Shown: piece after piece, positions 1 through 7,757 of the stretch
Position numbering within the stretch: the first letter of the stretch is position 1
Layout: each line of letters starts with the position of its first letter
Assembly: GCA_020635205.1 (NCBI GenBank)
Contig: JACKAE010000002.1
Location: 1 to 64,000, forward strand
DNA: 64,000 nucleotides
Direction of reading: 5' to 3'
Source of the DNA: Ignavibacteria bacterium
GTDB taxonomy: Bacteria; Bacteroidota; Ignavibacteria; OLB7
Program-made: the position numbers and the translations under genes
The notes under the pieces: generated by a model
What the model saw: the letters and a program-made list of their open reading frames with translations, nothing else
What the model was told of the DNA's origin: nothing
Database searches by the model: none

Positions 1-1
1 A

Positions 2-457
2 ATTGCAGGGTGGAATGGAAATCTAACGGAGCTATCCAGAGTTGAAGAACTTATCAAGGCTCTCTCCCTTCAACATGTTGTGGAGATATTCGGCGAAGTC
101 CCACACGAGAGGATGCCTGCTCTCTACCACGAGCACGATCTTCTGCTCCACAGCTCGCTCTACGAAGCGCAAGGGATGGCAATGTTAGAAGCACTCTCAA
201 CAGGAATGCCGGTAATCGCCACCAACGTCGGGATTGTTCCAAGCCTTCCAGCAGAACTTGTCTACCCATTCGCGCCAGAAGATGTTGAGGAAATGGCTCG
301 GCAGATCCTTCACTCACTCTCCAACGGAGAACATGCAAAAACTGCTTACCGACGCGGGCCAGAAATAATCCGGGAGCGATTTGATGCAGGGGATGTTGCT
401 CAACGTTTTGTTGATCTCTACCAATCAGTGCTGAGGGAGCGGACGGTTTCGGCATAG
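2..457 (+). CDS. Glycosyltransferase family 4, C-terminal part
   Basis: This is the C-terminal ~150 residues of a GT-B glycosyltransferase (GT4/group 1 family), which transfers a sugar from a nucleotide sugar during glycan or glycolipid assembly. The frame is open from the first bases of the window, so the gene starts upstream. The visible part has the family's donor-site layout: the segment FGEVPHERMPALYHEHDLLL followed by SSLYEAQGMAMLEALSTGMP, where the E-x7-E pattern contacts the nucleotide sugar, and then PVIATNVGIV. A GTG at 80 could be taken for a start, but the residues before it (AGWNGNLTELSRVEELIKAL) continue the family fold, so it is internal. Substrate and pathway cannot be told from this fragment. 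Confidence 0.9.
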   Translation: MAGWNGNLTELSRVEELIKALSLQHVVEIFGEVPHERMPALYHEHDLLLHSSLYEAQGMAMLEALSTGMPVIATNVGIVPSLPAELVYPFAPEDVEEMARQILHSLSNGEHAKTAYRRGPEIIRERFDAGDVAQRFVDLYQSVLRERTVSA

Positions 458-514
458 ATTGAGAGGAGATTTCTACATTGATTGATCTCCAGTGTGAAGG
501 AACCTCCTTCCAAT

Positions 515-553
515 CTGTCACTCTGAACGAAGCGGAGCGCAGTGAAGAGTCTC
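515..553 (+). repeat. Dispersed 'CTGTCACTCTGAACG' repeat, copy 1
   Basis: A degenerate member of a dispersed intergenic repeat: CTGTCACTCTGAACG, then a variable part, then GTGAAGAGTCTC. Other copies lie at 1462-1501 and 4666-4706 (both inverted) and twice within 34986-35288. It sits between the glycosyltransferase and the HAD gene. Similar-looking repeats are common between genes in environmental bacteria; their function is unknown. Confidence 0.7.
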
Positions 554-661
554 ACAAGACTTGTAGAGGGAAACCACACTGTTGTAAATACCCTGCGAGA
601 TTCTTCGGATGACCGCAGAATGGCAGAAACAATCAAACATCTAACCATTCACAAACAGATA

Positions 662-1270
662 ATGGCAAACAAGGTAGAGTGCGTTCTCTTCGACTTAGGT
701 GGTGTTGTGGTTGAACTTACCGGTGTTGAGACGATGATTGCGTGGAGTGGTGGAAACATCACCGAAGAAGATGTCTGGCATCGCTGGCTTCACTCCGAAG
801 CTGTTCGTTCGTTTGAGTCGGGGAAGATTGAGATTGCGCAGTTCGGGGTAGAGCTGGTTGAGGAGTTAGGATTGGTTGTCACGCCGGAAGAATTCCTGCG
901 CGGCTTTGGCTCCTGGCTTGGTGGAACATACCGGGGAACAGAGCAGATTATCCCATCGCTTCGAAAATCGGTATCTGTTGGATGTCTTTCAAACACCAAC
1001 CCGCTCCACTGGGAGATCATGACAAATCAGTTCACACTGCACGAACTCTTCGACCACCACTTTCTCTCGTTCGAGATCGGCATGATGAAACCTGACCGGG
1101 AAATCTTTGAACATGTTGTGGAAAGCGTTGGCATCCCACCGAGAAAAATTCTTTACTTCGACGATAACAAGCTCAACGTCGAGGGAGCAAAAAGTGTGGG
1201 GATGATAAGTAGACATGCAAAGGGGATGGAAGAGGTGCAAACGATTTTGAGGGAAGAGGGGATGATGTAG
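662..1270 (+). CDS. HAD-superfamily hydrolase (YihX-like)
   Basis: A predicted cytoplasmic phosphatase of haloacid dehalogenase subfamily IA, ~202 residues. Visible motifs: motif I as LFDLGGVVVE (nucleophile Asp; the usual second Asp is replaced by Gly, as in YihX-type members), motif II as CLSNTN, the motif III lysine in GMMKPDREIF, and motif IV as LYFDDNKLNV, which holds the Mg2+-binding acidic pair. The open frame extends upstream to 542, but that part runs through a dispersed repeat and has no similarity to the family; the ATG at 662 directly precedes ANKVECVLFDLGG, so it is chosen. YihX itself dephosphorylates alpha-glucose-1-phosphate; whether this one does is not known. It stands alone between repeat-bearing gaps. 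Confidence 0.88.
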   Translation: MANKVECVLFDLGGVVVELTGVETMIAWSGGNITEEDVWHRWLHSEAVRSFESGKIEIAQFGVELVEELGLVVTPEEFLRGFGSWLGGTYRGTEQIIPSLRKSVSVGCLSNTNPLHWEIMTNQFTLHELFDHHFLSFEIGMMKPDREIFEHVVESVGIPPRKILYFDDNKLNVEGAKSVGMISRHAKGMEEVQTILREEGMM

Positions 1271-1831
1271 AGAAGGTGAGGGACTGAAGCATCGCACCAG
1301 TTTTGTAGAGACCTCTCTACTATCCTTTTCAGGTGCTTCGTTCTATGTGGCAACTCTGAGTTCCCCTACTGAAACAATCTCCCTCTGTCATGCTGAGGCT
1401 TCTGAAGCATCTCGCCGGTTTTGTATTTGTAGAGCATAACGATTTCTCTCTACAGCTCCTACGAGACTCTTCTCTTCGCTGCGCTGCGTTCAGAGTGACA
1501 GGTTGAGTGCAGTAGAGCATCACCCCTCTTATCCGCTTCGTCATACAGAGGTTTGCCGAAGCATCTCTCAGGCACAACTCAACAGAGCAAGCTCTTGTCT
1601 CTCCTTACAAAATTATCTACGGTGCTGTCTGCGACGATTTTTGTTCCGTTTCGCTTTAATCTGAGTGACATCCCTCGATAGGTAGATATACGACCTCGTC
1701 ACGTTAATTCGATATTACACCACCTCCTCTCCTCATATCTTTTTCGCAGGGAGGGTGCGTCCATCCTTTCGAGCGTAGACCTATCGATAGAACGTGGTGA
1801 GCAGACTCATTTGTGAATGCAGAAGCAGAAG
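1271..1831. other. Intergenic region with repeat fragments
   Basis: No convincing gene. It holds two members of the dispersed repeat class: a variant at 1385-1415 (CTGTCATGCTGAG, then GAAGCATCTCGC) and an inverted copy at 1462-1501 (ACGAGACTCTTC ... CAGAGTGACAG), plus a weaker relative around 1541-1575. The rest, 1600-1831, shows nothing recognisable. Short open frames here cross the repeats and are probably chance. Confidence 0.6.
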
Positions 1832-4324
1832 TTAATCCGGTAACGACTCCTTCAACTGCTCCAGCATTTGCCGAAGCTGCTCTATCTCTGTACGTTGGCT
1901 TTGCAACTCTGCCCGGAGTTCTTCAATGAGCATGGTCTGCTCCTCGATCTGCGTGACCTGTGCTTCGCTCGTCTCTCTATTCTGGCTCGTTCGCTCCTCA
2001 AGCCCTTGAATTGCAAGCCACGCAACGCCGTGCAGATCCAGATTATCGACCGTCGTGTCGCTGCCGATCTCTCCAACGCCATCGTTGCCAAACGCGCGGT
2101 TGAAGTCCTGTGCCATCACCCCGTAGTGCCGCTTCCCCTGCGGGTCGATGATCGGATCGTACCGCCACGTTCCCAGATCAAACGTTCGGAACTGCTTCAA
2201 CACATCTTCGCCACTCAAGGTCAGAAACTCTGTCTTCTTCATCACGTCCGAGGCGGCAGCCCAGCCGAGCGTCACGCGAGTGCCGGCAACTCCGCTCACC
2301 GTCAACTGCTGACCGACTGCTCCGGCAGCAGCCGGGAGGATATATTCTATGTTAGCTGCGAGCGTTGCAGGAGATTCAAACGAGGTGAAGTTTGCAGTGT
2401 TCGGGAAGGCTCCAGTTGTGTTATACCGCTCGTAGAAGCGAAGCTGACTGACAGCGTTGTCGTTGTTTGCAAGCCAGAGGTCGGCGTTGCCAAAGACTGC
2501 GACATCGGAGGCACTGATCGTCATTGGCCGGGCTGTGCTGCCAGAGTGAAAACCGAAGGTGTTATTGGCAGTTGCGTCGAGAGTTAAGCCAGCCCCTCCC
2601 GGTATTGCACACTCAACTCCCTCAATCTTATTCATGAAACCACCACTGATCGTTGAACGGCTCCCCAGAACCACATTTGTGTCGCCACCGGCAACAACCC
2701 CGCGACTCCCCGATACATAGTTGCTCGTTCCCCCGCCAATTGTTGCATTCTGCGCGTCGACCCAATTGTCTCTGCCACCGGCAACGGTTGAACGAAATCC
2801 TGTTGCTCTGTTCTGGAATCCTCCTCCTATTGTTGCAAGACTGACTTCGGCTGAATTCCCCTGCCCTCCAGCAACAGTTGCTCCATTACCTGCAACGACA
2901 TTGCCGAGTCCCCCTCCCACCGTCGCATTCTGGCCCGAAGCACCGTTACTCTGTCCACCGCTGATTGTTGAGAAGCTACCTGAGGCAACCCGGGATGAAT
3001 CATTACGATTCATCTGCAAATCGACTGCGTTGTTCCCCCGTGCCACTCCCCCACTGGCAGCACTGTCCGTAACATCGGCTTGGAGTGCGCCATTTCCCTT
3101 CGGACCGAGCATGATCGAGATGTGGGTTGCCGATCCACTCGGCTGAAGCCCTGCAATGTTATTCGTTGAATCGTAGGATTCGGTGAAGTGGGTTAGCCCA
3201 CCACCTCCTCCTGAGACCGTCGTCCAACTCAACGCTCCTGAACCGTCGTTGGTCAGCACCGTGTTTGCCCCTCCCTGAGCGGTCGGGAGAGTATAGTTGA
3301 TATCTGCACTCTGGTCTCCTGCCTCGAAGGACGTATGGTACGTCGTGTCACGAGGGAACGCACCGACCGTACTGTTCGGCTCGAATAACAGAAGACGACT
3401 CGCCTCCCCATCGTTGTTCGCCAACCACAGATCCGTGTTCCCGAACACTCCCACGTTCGCTGAATCGACGGTCATCCGGTTATTGCCGTTGAGACTTCCT
3501 GTAAAGTTGTTTCCTAAGTATCCGAAGCTCCCTTCTCCGTTCAGCGTCAAGCCACGGCCTCCGATGATCGCACCATACTGGCCGTCCGTCGTATTCCGTG
3601 CTCCTCCAGCAATGTTCGAGATAAACCCGGATGCCGTATTCCTCTGTCCTCCCGAGACGGTAGAAGCCAGACTTGATGCCGTGTTCAGCGTTCCTCCTGC
3701 AATCGTAGCATCTACAGCCGCTGCATTGTTGCCGAATCCTCCGGAGACGGTTGCTCTGTTACTCGCAGCTCTGTTCCTCTCCCCTCCACCGATGAATGCA
3801 CTGACCCCCGAAGCGACTTTGGCCGGATCGTCCCGGACAATCTGCAAGTCGACAGCGTTGTTCCCTCGTGCATTTCCACCAGTATCCCGCTGGATACTTC
3901 TGTTCGTGTTCAGGATCAGGCTGTTACTGGCCCCTCCGCTTCCTCCATTGACATAGAGATGCAATGCCGTCGCATCGGTTGTCCCGAGGAAATTCGCTCC
4001 CGCTGTTGTCCCGGCATTCCCATTGAGGAACCAGGGACCAGCCGAACCGAACGGGACGAGAATGAACTGCGCGGAGTCAGTTCCCATATCGGGTATTCTC
4101 AGAATCACATCCTGCCCGAGCGAGTCAGGGGTCTGGATCGTCATCGTGTTTCGCGTACCGTCGTCGGCATTATCGTCGATGATAATCCGCTCGGCGTTGA
4201 AATCGCGATTCTGTGCACTAACCAACTCTGGCACGAGAAGGCCGGTGAGCCAGAGGAGCAGCAATAGGAAAGCCGGAATAGACCGGGAAATGGGAGACCA
4301 GCAAACAGAATAGCCTGTCTTCAT
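1832..4324 (-). CDS. YadA-head-like protein with S74 chaperone domain
   Basis: A large secreted or surface fibre protein of ~830 residues. A hydrophobic segment (FLLLLLWLTGLLVPELVSAQ) acts as signal peptide. It is followed by a conserved N-terminal block (NRDFNAERIIIDDNADDGT) and two successive arrays of short repeats of the type ATVSGGFGNNAAAVDATIAG, which form the left-handed beta-roll of YadA-like heads. The two halves look like an internal duplication (ARGNNAVDLQ occurs in both). The C-terminus carries an S74 intramolecular chaperone domain starting at SDVMKK, with the Ser and Lys (S-x4-K) of the self-cleaving dyad, then HYGVMAQDFN and a final coiled coil. Such domains trimerise fibres and may then be cleaved off. 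The frame opens with TTG at 4357; ATGs at 4339 or 4324 give a better signal peptide. A paralogue lies at 25922-27604. Confidence 0.85.
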   Translation of the reverse strand: MKTGYSVCWSPISRSIPAFLLLLLWLTGLLVPELVSAQNRDFNAERIIIDDNADDGTRNTMTIQTPDSLGQDVILRIPDMGTDSAQFILVPFGSAGPWFLNGNAGTTAGANFLGTTDATALHLYVNGGSGGASNSLILNTNRSIQRDTGGNARGNNAVDLQIVRDDPAKVASGVSAFIGGGERNRAASNRATVSGGFGNNAAAVDATIAGGTLNTASSLASTVSGGQRNTASGFISNIAGGARNTTDGQYGAIIGGRGLTLNGEGSFGYLGNNFTGSLNGNNRMTVDSANVGVFGNTDLWLANNDGEASRLLLFEPNSTVGAFPRDTTYHTSFEAGDQSADINYTLPTAQGGANTVLTNDGSGALSWTTVSGGGGGLTHFTESYDSTNNIAGLQPSGSATHISIMLGPKGNGALQADVTDSAASGGVARGNNAVDLQMNRNDSSRVASGSFSTISGGQSNGASGQNATVGGGLGNVVAGNGATVAGGQGNSAEVSLATIGGGFQNRATGFRSTVAGGRDNWVDAQNATIGGGTSNYVSGSRGVVAGGDTNVVLGSRSTISGGFMNKIEGVECAIPGGAGLTLDATANNTFGFHSGSTARPMTISASDVAVFGNADLWLANNDNAVSQLRFYERYNTTGAFPNTANFTSFESPATLAANIEYILPAAAGAVGQQLTVSGVAGTRVTLGWAAASDVMKKTEFLTLSGEDVLKQFRTFDLGTWRYDPIIDPQGKRHYGVMAQDFNRAFGNDGVGEIGSDTTVDNLDLHGVAWLAIQGLEERTSQNRETSEAQVTQIEEQTMLIEELRAELQSQRTEIEQLRQMLEQLKESLPD

Positions 4325-4348
4325 CGTAGTTGTAAACATGTTGAATTG

Positions 4349-4387
4349 TTGGTACAATGCTACGATCTTCCCTCAGCCTTGTACCAA
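4349..4387 (-). promoter_or_regulatory. Inverted repeat upstream of YadA-like gene
   Basis: TTGGTACAA at 4349-4357 faces TTGTACCAA at 4379-4387: a perfect 9-bp inverted repeat with a 21-base spacer, immediately upstream of the fibre gene that reads leftwards. A related pair, TTGGTACAA at 27729-27737 with TTGTACC at 27747-27753, lies upstream of the paralogous gene. This could be an operator for a dimeric regulator, but the spacers differ in length and no regulator is identified. Confidence 0.4.
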
Positions 4388-4814
4388 CTCTATTTATTTG
4401 CCGAAAACTACTGGAAGGAATGAAGTCGAATCAAACATCTAAAGGGTATGTTAGGGGTATGTATTCGTTCAGTTTTGGAAAGGATGGTAGATTTTTATGT
4501 AAAAAACTTGCATTCAAGACTCGAACGTAAGCGTTCAAGTCAGAAGTGCGAGAAGGAAGCAACCGTTCAGGTCTGTTCACCGGAACAAAACATCGTAGAG
4601 TGGAGACCACCGACAGGTTCTCTTGCAGAAGATTTCAGGCATTCAAATTCTACTCAACCATGTCTGCGAGACTCTTCACTCTGCGTTGCTACGTTCAGAG
4701 TGAAAGGATCGGAAAGGGACGTAGTTCTATCTCTTCTGAACCCAATCCTGACTGTTAAGACTGCCCGCAGCTGGTGAAAGGAGAGTCCTTATCAATCGAC
4801 CGGAAATCATCGGG
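4388..4814. other. Divergent intergenic region with repeat
   Basis: The gap between the leftward fibre gene and the rightward TPR-HTH regulator. It holds an inverted copy of the dispersed repeat at 4666-4706 (GCGAGACTCTTCACT ... ACGTTCAGAGTG). A frame of ~109 codons at 4448-4777 runs through the repeat and is not believed to be a gene. The region must hold the promoters of both flanking genes, but no promoter could be pinned down by eye. Confidence 0.55.
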
Positions 4815-6929
4815 ATGGAAGAGAAGGCAATCAACTACAATCAACGTGTCCTGAGTCTCAGGCAGCTTCGAACCCTTTTGCGAAAGCGTCGCACGGCTCT
4901 TGTCCCCGAAGCTCTGGCCGACTATATGCGCCATCAGATACCGGAGATCCATACTCCAGACGGATATGAGATTGTTCGCATTCTGAACGATCTGATTGGG
5001 AAGGCTCGGGAGGAATTCAACGCAGCCGGCATTCTTCCGGTTAAGCAGGTCGGCAGGAAGAAAAAAGCCCCGACACCGAAACAACGCCTTACTGCCCGAG
5101 AGCGAAATCACGTCACAGATTTCTCTGCTCTCCTAACCTGGACGTCAACGGCGATATTTTTTCTTTCCCTCTCTCCCGGCCACGATCCGGTCGAACAGGA
5201 AGAGACGAAACGTTCCGCAATTGACCTTGCACGGGAGGGAGTGGCGTGGAGTGAACTTGGAGAAGATGTTCCCCAACGTTGCATTGCAATGATGACTCTT
5301 GCGCTCCACCTGGAATCCATTCAGAATGCCTTCGACGAAGCCGAACAACTCTATCGCACTGCACTTGAATTGCTCGAAGGTGTGGAGAAGGAAAGGGGAG
5401 CACACAAGGTGCGGCTATACATCCACTACTGTTTAGGAGCCATGCTGGAGTTGAAAGGAGACTTTTCCCGTGCTGCCGATGTACTTCAGAGAGGGCAAGA
5501 ACTTGTTGCTACCAATGCAACGGCAACCGAACGAGGGTTGCGCGTTGGATTTCTTGCACTCTTGTCGGCCGTCAACAGAAAGCAAGGGAACTATGCGTTG
5601 GCACTCGACTACGGGCACCAGGCGTTGCGGTGGAGCGATTCAGACTTCGATCCGGTTGCACACTGTAAGCTCCTGCAAGCTCTGGGTCTCCTGTACGAAG
5701 ATATTGAATACCTTGAGGAAGGGCTGAAGTTCCTTCTCGAAGCAATCAATATCCTTGAAGCGTATGGACTTACGAGATCTGGCATCTGGGTCTATGTGAC
5801 GACTGCACAACAATACCTGAAAACGGGAGATATTTCACGAGGTCATGAAATACTTGATCGCGCCGAGGTCATTCTCGGATACAATAGCACCTACTTCCCC
5901 ACCATTCCCGACCGTTATCTGCTCAGCTTTCGCACCATTCGTGCCCACTTGTTGATTACCGAGGAAGAATATAGCAGAGCACTCACCATCCTGAACTGGA
6001 TAATTGACAACGCTCACGAGTTACATCACGACCATACTGAGGTGGTGGCCTGTGCGCTGGCGGCAACAGCTTGCGGGAGCATGGGGGAGCCACAGAGGGC
6101 GTGTGAGTATTTGGAACGGGCAATTTCTACATCGGCTACATCCTCACGCCTGCACCAACTTCGCCTTCGCCTCAACCTTGCTACGTGGCGAAAGGAGAGT
6201 GGAGAACTTGACGCAGCGGCAGCACTGCTCAACGAGATCAAACCGGAGTTGAGAGAAGATCATCGATACTATGTTCAGCTTCTTCGCCTGCAGGCAACAC
6301 TGTCCGAAAAGCAAGGAGATCTGGAAGATGCCCTACAACTGGAGCGGAAGGCATCCGAAATCGAACGAGATCTGCTGGAGAACAGCCGGGAACGCTCGAT
6401 CCGCTATGCCCGCATTCAAGCCGAAATGTCTGTACTGGAACAGATGGTGGAACGGGAAAAGGAAGAGAAGGGGCGACTGGAGCACGAGTTAACTGAAATG
6501 ATCCTCAAACTTGGTGCGAAGGATCGACTAATCGATGAGGCAATTACTCTCCTCAGAACCGAGCTTGCCAACTCTGGAGGAGGTCAGAGGGAACTCCCGA
6601 ATGAGCGGAGAAATAGTACCGGAATCTATTCGATCCTCTCGATCTTACAACAAGGGGAAAAAGGTTCATCCTCTTCACTATCCTACCTGAACACGGCCGG
6701 CGACGGATTTCTGCGCCAACTTCGCACCTCCTTCCCCAACCTCACTACAAGCCAGGAACGACTCTGTTCCCTTCTCCACTCTGGACTGAATGCCGGGGAG
6801 ATATGCACACTCCTCGGCATCGGTAGCGAAGCACTGAAGGCACGACGCAAACGCCTGCGGAAAGTCTTCAAGCTGAAGAGGGGGGAAAGTCTTGAAAGAT
6901 TCATAGCTGCGATTGAGAAAGACTCTTAG
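4815..6929 (+). CDS. TPR protein with C-terminal LuxR-like HTH
   Basis: A predicted cytoplasmic regulator of 704 residues. From about residue 100 to 500 it is made of helical tetratricopeptide repeats (for example ALALDYGHQALRWSD and DAAAALLNEIKPELREDHR), which usually bind proteins or peptides. A charged coiled coil follows (~510-570, VLEQMVEREKEEKGRLEHEL). The last ~65 residues form a helix-turn-helix of LuxR/GerE type: LTTSQERLCSLLHSGLNAGE, then ICTLLGIGSEALKARRKRLR. There is no signal peptide or receiver domain. The same architecture recurs at 35415-37337. It diverges from the YadA-head gene, so it may regulate that gene, but this is inference only. Confidence 0.82.
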   Translation: MEEKAINYNQRVLSLRQLRTLLRKRRTALVPEALADYMRHQIPEIHTPDGYEIVRILNDLIGKAREEFNAAGILPVKQVGRKKKAPTPKQRLTARERNHVTDFSALLTWTSTAIFFLSLSPGHDPVEQEETKRSAIDLAREGVAWSELGEDVPQRCIAMMTLALHLESIQNAFDEAEQLYRTALELLEGVEKERGAHKVRLYIHYCLGAMLELKGDFSRAADVLQRGQELVATNATATERGLRVGFLALLSAVNRKQGNYALALDYGHQALRWSDSDFDPVAHCKLLQALGLLYEDIEYLEEGLKFLLEAINILEAYGLTRSGIWVYVTTAQQYLKTGDISRGHEILDRAEVILGYNSTYFPTIPDRYLLSFRTIRAHLLITEEEYSRALTILNWIIDNAHELHHDHTEVVACALAATACGSMGEPQRACEYLERAISTSATSSRLHQLRLRLNLATWRKESGELDAAAALLNEIKPELREDHRYYVQLLRLQATLSEKQGDLEDALQLERKASEIERDLLENSRERSIRYARIQAEMSVLEQMVEREKEEKGRLEHELTEMILKLGAKDRLIDEAITLLRTELANSGGGQRELPNERRNSTGIYSILSILQQGEKGSSSSLSYLNTAGDGFLRQLRTSFPNLTTSQERLCSLLHSGLNAGEICTLLGIGSEALKARRKRLRKVFKLKRGESLERFIAAIEKDS

Positions 6930-7203
6930 CCGGGCTTTACCCAAATATCATTTAAAGTCCAGCTAAGAAATGATTCCCCCTCTCTGAAAACCTTTCTCCC
7001 TTTGTGATACTACTCTTTGCCCCAGCATCTCAATGTGAAGTCACGCTGGTCTTCAGGATCAGGACGCAACCGTTTTGTCGAGGAGATCGGTTCAAACCAA
7101 TTTATGAGGGGAGGACTGCAGGAAAGCCCTTGATCGTTCATGCCGTCGGTTAGCACAAATTGGAAGAAGATACGCTCTCAATTCGACTCTCGGTTGGTAT
7201 CTT

Positions 7204-7695
7204 ATGGCAATGGCACACTTTAACGTAGAGGATATAAAAATACGGCTCACACGAGAGAGCACCGGATTGGAGGTCGACCAGATACAGACGTGGCTTCGGG
7301 AATATAACTGGAGTGAAAACCGAGAGTTTCTGGAACGAGTAACCGACCCGAACTATGCAGCCCAAAAGCTAATTCTGTTTGCCGAGGTGACAGGAGAGGT
7401 TGAAACCGCCCCACAACTTATTGGTGGCCTGATTGCCGAGACGCAGTTATCCTGGCTTCGCGTTTCGATTATGGCAACTGACCCTGAGTGGAGATCGCGA
7501 GGTATCGGAAAAGCTCTGTTATCCGAGGCGGAACGGATTGCGGTCGGTCGTGGTTGCCGCTATTCTTACGTCGATACGATGTCCTACCAAGCCCCCAGCT
7601 TTTACGAAGCCAATGGCTACAGCCGCGTCGGTACAATCCCCGACTGGGATTCCCACGGACATGCGAAAATGTTTTTCGTGAAGGAGATTGATTGA
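7204..7695 (+). CDS. GNAT-family N-acetyltransferase
   Basis: A GNAT acyltransferase of 163 residues that would move an acetyl group from acetyl-CoA to an amine. The central beta-strand/pyrophosphate-loop signature is visible as IMATDPEWRSRGIGKALLSE (R/Q-x-x-G-x-G/A), followed by GCRYSYVDTMSYQAPSFYEA and NGYSRVGTIPDW, the usual motif B with the 'FYeanGY' turn. Length is typical. Two closely spaced in-frame ATGs (7204 and 7210) are both possible starts. The substrate is unknown. It converges on the metalloprotease gene, with only ~60 bases between the stops. Confidence 0.88.
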   Translation: MAMAHFNVEDIKIRLTRESTGLEVDQIQTWLREYNWSENREFLERVTDPNYAAQKLILFAEVTGEVETAPQLIGGLIAETQLSWLRVSIMATDPEWRSRGIGKALLSEAERIAVGRGCRYSYVDTMSYQAPSFYEANGYSRVGTIPDWDSHGHAKMFFVKEID

Positions 7696-7757
7696 GAAGA
7701 GGGAGCAAGACCAATTTCCCGATAGCCTGCCCCCTCTATCTAACAAACTTTCCCCTT

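Noticed and set aside
1868..2587. Plus-strand frame of 239 codons opposite the fibre gene, and further ones at 2721-3956
   Set aside because: They mirror the repeat periodicity of the fibre gene on the other strand; the Pro-rich translation is a shadow.
1832..4357. Prophage tail fibre, because of the S74 domain
   Set aside because: A signal peptide, the YadA-type repeats and a paralogue with no phage genes around either argue for a cell-surface protein.
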